Under the pieces are notes generated by a model. It was not told the origin of the DNA and made no database searches. It saw only the letters and a list, made by a program, of their open reading frames with translations. From positions 1-34,036 of the forward strand of contig JABAQN010000034.1 of NCBI GenBank assembly GCA_019187495.1: 34,036 nucleotides of DNA. Reading direction: 5' to 3'. The stretch is from Steroidobacteraceae bacterium. Its GTDB lineage: Bacteria > Pseudomonadota > Gammaproteobacteria > Steroidobacterales > Steroidobacteraceae. A program made the translations under genes and the position numbers. Positions 28,985-34,036 of the stretch are shown one piece after another. Positions within the stretch are counted from its first letter, which is position 1, and every line of letters starts with the position of its first letter.

Positions 28985-31086
28985 CGCTGACGCTGCCCGC
29001 AGAACTCATCGCCGTGCCCCACTTTATCGGCTATCGCCTGGTCGAACGCACCGAAGGCGGCCAGGCGAAAACGATCAAGCTCCCCTGCGATCCCTGGACG
29101 GGGAGCGCCGCGTCCGCCTCCGACCCGGAGACTTGGAGCGATTATGCGACGGCGTGTCGGGCGGTGAAGGAGCGCGGCTGGGCCGGGCTGGGGTTTGTGT
29201 TCGCCGAAGACGATCCCTTCACGGGCATTGACCTGGATAAAAGTATCGAGGCCGGCGCACTCCTTCCCTGGGCGCAAAGCATCGTGGATCGTTTTCCGAC
29301 CTACTGGGAAGTGTCTCCTTCGGGAACGGGGGTGCATGGCTGGCTGAAAGCGGTGCTCCCGCCGGGCCGGAGGCGCACCGGCCACATCGAGATGTATGAC
29401 CGAGGGCGCTTTTTTACGCTGACGGGCGAGCGGCTGCCGGAGGCTCCCGGCCACATCGCCGACGGCCAGGCCGAAATCGAGCGGCTGCACGCCGAACTCT
29501 TCCCGCTGCCTGCGGCCCCGAAACCGGCTCCCACGCAGACTTGGGCTTCCCTCCCACTGTCCGACCGGGAGCTTCTCGAGAAGGCCCGAAGCGCCGCGAA
29601 TGGGGCGAAGTTTATCACGCTCTATGACCGGGGCGACTGTACGGCGTATCCGTCCCGGAGCGAAGCCGACCTCGCGCTGGTCGGGGATCTCGCCTTTTGG
29701 TGCGGGCCGGACGCGGCGCGGATAGACCGGCTCTTTCGCCAGTCGGCCCTGATGCGTGAGAAATGGGAAGAGCGGCGCGGGGCGATGACCTACGGGGAGC
29801 GTACCATCGAGGCGGCGCTGACGGGAAAGACGGAGTTTTACACCCCGCCGACGCTGGCGAAAGTGACGATTTCGCCGGGCAAGAACGGGAACGGAAAGCT
29901 CCCCCAAAGTTCTGCAAACCAAGAAGTGCAAGATCTGGAGAGTGATTCTACTTGCAGTTCTTGCAGTTCTTGCGCCTCTTCTGACGAAGGGCTGGTAGAA
30001 AGCCCCTGGGATCTGATCCCGATGCGGGATGTCGTCCCAGTGGAGCAAGACCCGATCTGTCCTCAGTTTGTTGCCTGGGGGGAAATTACACTCGTGGTGG
30101 CTCCCCCCGGCAGCGGGAAGACCACCCTGGCGCTGGCGCTGGCCTGGAGCTTTTCCGAAGGGGATGAGTTTCTCGGCAAACGCCTCCCGAAGCTGGGCCG
30201 CACCCTCTGGCTGGACTATGACCAAGACAAGGGGCAGCTCAAGCAAAAGTGCCTGGACTTCTACGGCGATGCGCCCTCCGAAATGTATGTCATGCGCGAT
30301 GCCGTCCGGCTGACCGATGATGAGAAGCTCTCCGAGTATATTACCTATCTCAAGGACAACGAAATCGACCTGGTGATCGCCGATACCCTCCAGCAGTGGC
30401 TCATGATTAACGACATGGACAACGCGGCGCAGGTCGGGAATGCCATGGAGCGCCTGCGACGCCTGTGCAAGAAAACGAATGTCGCCATCCTGGGGATCGG
30501 CCATCCCAGCAAAGGCCGGGAACTCGATGATGTCAACTCCGTCGCCAACTCCTATATGTTCAGTGCCCGCGCTGATGTCGTCGCCTCCCTCAAAAGCGAC
30601 AAAGAGTGCCCGGAGGCAACGCTCCGGATCATCAAGAATCGCAACGGGACAGGCAACTGGTGGCAAACTTATCTCAAGCGGGACGGGCGCTTCGACCCCC
30701 GGCCCGATGAAGACGACGCCCGGCACAAGAGTTTGAAAGAGCAAATCCTGCATCTGATCCAAAAGCAGGGCGGCTTCATGGAGCGTCAAGACATCTTTGC
30801 GGGCCTCACAGATCGCCACTCCGAGCGGGCGCTTCAGTATCAACTGAAGTTCCTCTGTGAACAAGGTCGCCTCCTTAAAGAGACGGCGGGCGGCTATGCG
30901 GACGGCAGGCCCTTCCGCAAAACATATTATTGTCTTCCCGGCTTTCAGGATTTTTGCACTTCTTGCATCTCTTCGGCCCCTAAAGAAGTGCAAGAAGTGC
31001 AAGAAGTGCAAGAAGTGCAGAGCAGTCCTGCAACTGCACTTCTTAACGAAGGCGAGGAGCCAGAAAGGACGATTATCATCAAATGA
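28981..31086 (+). CDS. Primase-polymerase / helicase
   Basis: This 701-residue fusion probably primes and unwinds the phage origin. Residues 1-170 are an archaeo-eukaryotic primase-like domain: TGIDLDKS (D84, D86), SGTGVHGW (H119) and MYDRGRFFTLTG are the acidic pair, histidine and closing strand of that superfamily. Residues 220-285 match the helix-bundle domain of NrS-1-type prim-pols (LFRQSALMREKW, YGERTIEAAL). Residues 340-575 are a RecA-like ATPase: Walker A APPGSGKTT (374-382), Walker B DLVIADT (463-469), and IGHPSK near 507. A winged-helix-like tail follows (582-640). The linker (320-340) and C-terminus (658-682) contain short repeats encoded by a 9-bp DNA iteron. Confidence 0.85.
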   Translation: MTLTLPAELIAVPHFIGYRLVERTEGGQAKTIKLPCDPWTGSAASASDPETWSDYATACRAVKERGWAGLGFVFAEDDPFTGIDLDKSIEAGALLPWAQSIVDRFPTYWEVSPSGTGVHGWLKAVLPPGRRRTGHIEMYDRGRFFTLTGERLPEAPGHIADGQAEIERLHAELFPLPAAPKPAPTQTWASLPLSDRELLEKARSAANGAKFITLYDRGDCTAYPSRSEADLALVGDLAFWCGPDAARIDRLFRQSALMREKWEERRGAMTYGERTIEAALTGKTEFYTPPTLAKVTISPGKNGNGKLPQSSANQEVQDLESDSTCSSCSSCASSDEGLVESPWDLIPMRDVVPVEQDPICPQFVAWGEITLVVAPPGSGKTTLALALAWSFSEGDEFLGKRLPKLGRTLWLDYDQDKGQLKQKCLDFYGDAPSEMYVMRDAVRLTDDEKLSEYITYLKDNEIDLVIADTLQQWLMINDMDNAAQVGNAMERLRRLCKKTNVAILGIGHPSKGRELDDVNSVANSYMFSARADVVASLKSDKECPEATLRIIKNRNGTGNWWQTYLKRDGRFDPRPDEDDARHKSLKEQILHLIQKQGGFMERQDIFAGLTDRHSERALQYQLKFLCEQGRLLKETAGGYADGRPFRKTYYCLPGFQDFCTSCISSAPKEVQEVQEVQEVQSSPATALLNEGEEPERTIIIK
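29921..29976. repeat. First iteron cluster (linker of primase-helicase)
   Basis: One perfect AAGAAGTGC (29921-29929) faces variant inverted copies (CTTGCAGTTCTT at 29951 and again nine bases on), which differ by a single base. The two sides can pair as a hairpin with one mismatch. It lies in the linker between prim-pol and ATPase. Confidence 0.7.
30954..31044. repeat. Main iteron cluster: four direct, two inverted 9-mers
   Basis: AAGAAGTGC occurs four times in tandem without a mismatch (30983, 30992, 31001, 31010), encoding the EVQ repeat. The exact reverse complement GCACTTCTT flanks it at 30956 and 31036. TTGCACTTCTTGCA (30954-30967) and TGCAAGAAGTGCAA (30989-31002) form a perfect 14-bp inverted pair. 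It looks like an initiator-binding array or cruciform inside the replication gene. Confidence 0.9.
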
Positions 31087-31511
31087 CGCCCGGCAACCTC
31101 ATTCGTTTCTGTGCAAACCAAGGCATCCGCCTGGCGGCGGTGGACGGCGAGCTGCACGCGACCGGACGCGCCCTCACGGAGAAACGCGCCGCCTGGCTGA
31201 AAGACGCCAAAGAGGGCATCCTGCGCTACCTCCACTTTACCGCCGACCCCCGCCCCGACCTGGCCGACGACCACAATCTGTGGCAGCGGCTTCTCCCTCT
31301 GGCCTACGAAGAGGACGGGGAGGCGACTCACGGCGCGTTCGGGGCCTTGCACGGCCTGCGCTGCGCGGGCGGACGGCTCCAGGCGAAACCTGAAGGCGGC
31401 TTGGTTCTCGCCGGCGATCCCGCCGAGCCGGACGCCTGGCGCACCGCCAAGCGGGATTTTCTGGCTCCCCATAAGGAGGTGATTGCAAAGCTTCTTTCGC
31501 AGTTGACGTAA
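31083..31511 (+). CDS. TubC-like domain protein
   Basis: This gene starts in an ATGA overlap with the primase-helicase. The first 50 of 142 residues (IRFCANQGIRLAAVDGELHA, ALTEKRAAWLKDAKEGILRYL in parts) match the helix-hairpin-helix pattern of TubC N-terminal docking domains: GIxLxxxxGxLxxxG...L...L..hK..IL..L. Such domains also turn up next to primases in mobile elements. The rest is mixed, with Trp/His segments. It may dock onto the primase-helicase. The role is inferred from pattern and position. Confidence 0.55.
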   Translation: MTPGNLIRFCANQGIRLAAVDGELHATGRALTEKRAAWLKDAKEGILRYLHFTADPRPDLADDHNLWQRLLPLAYEEDGEATHGAFGALHGLRCAGGRLQAKPEGGLVLAGDPAEPDAWRTAKRDFLAPHKEVIAKLLSQLT

Positions 31512-31555
31512 CAACGCAAGCAACCACACACACAACCAAGGAGAACACAAACATC

Positions 31556-31978
31556 ATGAAAGTGCAAGCGTATGTGCCGGAACTGATCGAAACCGGCTGG
31601 TACAAAGCGAGAATTAAAGCGATTACCCCCGAAGAGGGGAAGTTCGGCCCGCAGCTCAAGTGGGTCTTCGAGATCGTGGCCGAACCCTACGCCGGGCAGA
31701 CGCTCTCCGCCTGGGTCAATCAGAGCATGAACACGACGGGCCGCCTCGTTTTGTGGGGCTGCGCGGCGCTGGGCGAAACCGTCGCCACCGAGGACACCGA
31801 GTTTGACACGGAAGACTGCGTGGGCCGCGTGGTCGAGATTCAGGTGACGGAAAAGACCGGCAAGGACGGCAAGGTGTACAACAAGGTCGAGGATGTGCGT
31901 CCGCCCAAGAAGGCGAAGGCCAAAGCCAAAGCGGAGCCGGACATCGAAGACGTCGACGACCCCTTCGAGAAGGATTAG
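31556..31978 (+). CDS. SSB-like single-strand DNA-binding protein
   Basis: The 140-residue protein has an OB-fold-like beta start (YKARIKAITPEEGKFGPQLK, WVFEIVAEPYAGQTLSAWVN) and a loop/strand set (GRVVEIQVTEKTGKDGKVYN). A basic linker (KKAKAKAKAEP) and an acidic tip (IEDVDDPFEKD) follow. The tip resembles the SSB tail (DxDDxPF) that recruits replication partners. The 44-base gap before it is an unusual CA-rich leader with AAGGAG. It sits between the primase operon and the methyltransferase, as expected for a phage SSB. Confidence 0.65.
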   Translation: MKVQAYVPELIETGWYKARIKAITPEEGKFGPQLKWVFEIVAEPYAGQTLSAWVNQSMNTTGRLVLWGCAALGETVATEDTEFDTEDCVGRVVEIQVTEKTGKDGKVYNKVEDVRPPKKAKAKAKAEPDIEDVDDPFEKD

Positions 31979-31989
31979 CGAAACGACCA

Positions 31990-32016
31990 GGGGAGGGGCC
32001 GCCCCCGCCCTTCCCC
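31990..32016 (+). other. Hairpin between SSB-like and methyltransferase genes
   Basis: GGGGAGGGG (31990-31998) pairs with CCCTTCCCC (32008-32016) over nine base pairs, one a G-T wobble, around a 9-base C-rich loop. No T run follows, so it is more likely an mRNA stabiliser or attenuator than a terminator. Confidence 0.35.
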
Positions 32017-32031
32017 CTGAGAGGAGCAACG

Positions 32032-33330
32032 ATGACCACCCTACACGCCGGGGACGCGCTGACCGTGCTGAAGACGCTGCCCAGTGAGAGCGTTCAGTGC
32101 GCGATTACCTCCCCGCCTTATCTCGGACTCCGCGATTATGGCGTTACAGGCCAAGTGGGATTAGAGGACACCCCAGAGGCACACCTGGAGGCCTTGGTGG
32201 GTCTCTTTCGGGAGATGCGGCGCGTGTTGCGGCCTGACGGCACTTTTTGGCTCAACTACGGCGACTGCTATTGGGGCGGCAAGGGGAAGTCCGGCTATGA
32301 ACTGCCCCATGAAGCGGAAGCGCGGCGCAAGACCGGGGCCACGATTCAACGGGCGCATAACGTCCCCGGCTATCGGGACATGCGCCCGACCGATGCCAAG
32401 CACGCTATGTATAAGCCTAAAGACCTCTGCCTCATGCCCTTCCGCCTGGCCCTGGCCCTACAGCAAGACGGCTGGCTCCTGCGTTCCTGCTGCCCCTGGG
32501 TCAAGCGCAACCCCCTGCCCGAAAGCGCGAAAGACCGGCCTTCTTCGGCGGTGGAGTATATCTTCCTGCTCTCTAAAAGGCCGACCTATTTTTATGACGG
32601 AGAGGCGGTTCGCGTCCCGAACACAGAAGCGGGAATAAAGCGGGCGGCTTGTCCTTCGGGTAACGGCGATGCCCGCTACGGCGGGGCCTTCCATGACCAT
32701 TCAGATGACGCCGTGAAGGGCCGCCGCATTGACCATCCCGCCATTCACCCCGCCGGTCGCAACCGCCGCAACTCGGATTGGTTCTTCGAGTCCTGGCAGG
32801 GCATGGACACGGATGAGGACGGGAACCCGCTGGCCTTCGTGGTGAATCCCATGCCCACAAAACTCGCGCACTTCGCTACTTTCCCGCCGAAGTTGGTGGA
32901 GCCGATGGTGAAAGCGGGCACGAGCGAGAAGGGCTGCTGTAGTGAGTGTGGGGCTCCCTGGCGGCGGGTGGTGGCGAACCATGTGCCAGTGTTGGGCGTG
33001 GACATTCCCGAAGCGACCCGACACAAGAATCAAGGCGCGTCGAGTGCCCACAGCAAAACATCCGCTATCCGTGTATCGCATAGTGGGAACTGGTCGAAGT
33101 TCAAGGCGGAGCATCCTACCGAAACGCTCCGTTGGGAGCCTTCCTGCCCCCATGATGCGCCCGTGAAACCTTGTGTCGTTTTGGATCCCTTCGCAGGGGC
33201 GGGCGCCACGCTCCTGGTGGCCGACCGCTTAGGCCGGGACGGGGTGGGCATCGAATTGAACCCCGACTATCTGGCGATGGCCCGTGAACGCCTGCGGGCC
33301 GACAGTCCTTTGTTTGCGGAGGTGTCCTGA
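32032..33330 (+). CDS. DNA methyltransferase (beta class, N4C/N6A)
   Basis: This enzyme would methylate phage DNA, most likely against host restriction. The 432-residue protein has the catalytic SPPY motif at residues 27-30 (AITSPPYLGLRDYG) and the AdoMet-binding DPFAGAGATLLVA at about 385-397. This order (catalytic first, AdoMet last) marks the beta class of amino-methyltransferases. The middle carries HP and Trp-rich target-recognition sequence. A zinc-ribbon-like CCSECGAPW comes with a distant CPHDAPVKPC. GAGAGGAG leads ATG 32032. No restriction endonuclease partner is in the window, so it is probably an orphan enzyme. It overlaps the nuclease gene by one base. Confidence 0.9.
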   Translation: MTTLHAGDALTVLKTLPSESVQCAITSPPYLGLRDYGVTGQVGLEDTPEAHLEALVGLFREMRRVLRPDGTFWLNYGDCYWGGKGKSGYELPHEAEARRKTGATIQRAHNVPGYRDMRPTDAKHAMYKPKDLCLMPFRLALALQQDGWLLRSCCPWVKRNPLPESAKDRPSSAVEYIFLLSKRPTYFYDGEAVRVPNTEAGIKRAACPSGNGDARYGGAFHDHSDDAVKGRRIDHPAIHPAGRNRRNSDWFFESWQGMDTDEDGNPLAFVVNPMPTKLAHFATFPPKLVEPMVKAGTSEKGCCSECGAPWRRVVANHVPVLGVDIPEATRHKNQGASSAHSKTSAIRVSHSGNWSKFKAEHPTETLRWEPSCPHDAPVKPCVVLDPFAGAGATLLVADRLGRDGVGIELNPDYLAMARERLRADSPLFAEVS

Positions 33331-33716
33331 TGCGGCAGCGCACCCTGAAGCTGAAACTTGCGCCGGTCGTGGAGACGGAGGAGGGCGTGCAGTCCCGCAT
33401 CATCCAGGCTCTCGGATGGCTGGGCCATACCGTGCTGTCCACCGTTCATCGCTGGAAACGCCAAACTTGTCCCGCCTGCGGGTATACGTTTTGGCCCAAA
33501 GGCGGCTACGGGTCGGATAAAGGCATTGGCGATCTCCTGGTCGGCGTTCCCAAGAAGGCCCCCCGCCTGTGGCTCATGCTCGATGTCAAGCGCCCGGGCG
33601 GGAAGCTGTCTCCGGAGCAGCAGCTCCTGGCCGAAGCGGGCCTCCTGGTGCGGGTGGAAAACGAGCAGGAGGCCCTGGCGGCGGTGCAGGCGTATGAGGA
33701 GGGGCTATTGGGATGA
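33330..33716 (+). CDS. VRR-NUC nuclease with zinc-binding insert
   Basis: The 128-residue protein carries the PD-(D/E)XK set of the VRR-NUC family: E18/Q21 in the first helix (EEGVQSRIIQAL), GIGDLLVG (D68), LDVKRPGG (D85, K87) and SPEQ (Q97). CPACGYTFWP (47-56) is inserted near the active site and may bind zinc. VRR-NUC proteins in phages are thought to act as structure-specific nucleases in replication or junction processing. Overlap with the methyltransferase stop (TGATG) and the next gene (ATGA) places it in the same operon. Confidence 0.8.
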   Translation: MRQRTLKLKLAPVVETEEGVQSRIIQALGWLGHTVLSTVHRWKRQTCPACGYTFWPKGGYGSDKGIGDLLVGVPKKAPRLWLMLDVKRPGGKLSPEQQLLAEAGLLVRVENEQEALAAVQAYEEGLLG

Positions 33717-33967
33717 ACAAGAACAAACGACTCAAAACGAAGGCGAAAGTGGCCTTGCTCTGCCAAGAAATTATTTCGCTCCATCGCGATCTGATGCAGG
33801 TCTCCAACCACTGCCAACGCCTGGAGCGGCGGCTGGAGGCGCTCGAACCTGCGCCCACGCCGGACGGCGATACGCGGGAGTACTGCGATGTATGCTACGC
33901 GGCCCGAGACGCTTGCAAGTGCGCGAAGGCGTCCGCACGGGAGACGAGGCCATCATGCTTCTCCTAG
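33713..33967 (+). CDS. Small coiled-coil protein with Cys-rich tail
   Basis: This gene starts in an ATGA overlap with the nuclease. The 84-residue product has a basic start (KNKRLKTKAKVALLCQEI), a coil (SLHRDLMQVSNHCQRLERRL) and a C-terminal cluster YCDVCYAARDACKC, i.e. CxxC plus CxC, which could bind one zinc. It ends at TAG. It resembles other small Cys-rich early proteins here. The function is unknown. Confidence 0.6.
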   Translation: MNKNKRLKTKAKVALLCQEIISLHRDLMQVSNHCQRLERRLEALEPAPTPDGDTREYCDVCYAARDACKCAKASARETRPSCFS

Positions 33968-34036
33968 CGCTGGCTGCCCACCTCTTCACCGTGACCGCCT
34001 ACCATCTGCCCGGAAAAACCTTCACGGGCACACGGG
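33955..34036 (+). CDS. Start of a probable 3D-domain lysis protein (cut by edge)
   Basis: ATG 33955 overlaps the previous gene by 13 bases and is open to the edge. The 27 visible residues are a hydrophobic start (MLLLALAAHLFT) followed by VTAYHLPGKTFTGTR. The TAY...GKTxTGT pattern is the opening of the 3D (double-psi beta-barrel) domain found in lytic transglycosylase-like proteins and some phage lysis genes. The short hydrophobic stretch could be a signal or anchor segment. Identification rests on this short stretch only. Confidence 0.5.
   Translation, partial: MLLLALAAHLFTVTAYHLPGKTFTGTR

Noticed and set aside
1..34036. tRNA or rRNA genes
   Set aside because: No cloverleaf with a T-loop GTTCRA-type signature or rRNA-like stretch was recognised on either strand by eye; a tRNA scan was not possible.

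Overview
The window holds most of a GC-rich, densely packed tailed-phage (Caudoviricetes) genome or prophage, cut at both ends. It looks podovirus-like. A terminase, portal, scaffold and capsid block is followed by a head-tail connector, a beta-propeller-type tail protein, lectin-like and beta-helix fibre proteins, and three large coiled-coil ejection-type proteins. No tail tube, sheath or tape measure is visible. Nearly every gene has an AGGAGG-type ribosome site or an ATGA/TGATG overlap with its neighbour, so the host is a high-GC bacterium with canonical Shine-Dalgarno use. The taxon cannot be named from the sequence.

Layout: 1-295 is the end of a small Cys-rich gene. From 339 to 23129 runs a rightward late operon: small and large terminase, portal, scaffold, capsid, a zinc-knuckle/decoration protein, then a strong hairpin at 6059, connector, propeller tail protein, a run of small structural proteins, two LamG-like proteins, a beta-helix spike with a Pro/Glu stalk, three ejection proteins, a holin-like membrane protein and a 51-residue protein, closed by an intrinsic terminator. 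From 23130 to 24860 lies the immunity region: a small transcription unit of unknown function with a 21-bp heptad-encoding repeat, a leftward CI-like repressor, divergent promoters, a rightward Cro-like gene and a two-hairpin leader. From 24858 to the right edge is the early/replication operon: many tiny overlapping genes (SWIM zinc finger, Cys-rich proteins, micro-membrane proteins, a Trp-rich 29-residue peptide, an Ea22-like protein), then a primase-polymerase/helicase, a TubC-like protein, an SSB-like protein, a DNA methyltransferase, a VRR-NUC nuclease and the start of a probable 3D-domain lysis protein.

The repressor pair suggests a temperate phage, but no integrase, partition system or attachment site is visible. 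Replication probably depends on the prim-pol/helicase, the SSB-like protein and host enzymes, since no replicative polymerase is seen. The most striking unexplained signals are seven copies of a 9-bp iteron inside the primase-helicase gene, a biallelic 12-bp coding minisatellite, and an early-region cluster of micro-proteins. Three genes in that cluster appear broken or recoded: an 8-bp duplication, a frame switch at a C5 tract, and an in-frame amber codon.
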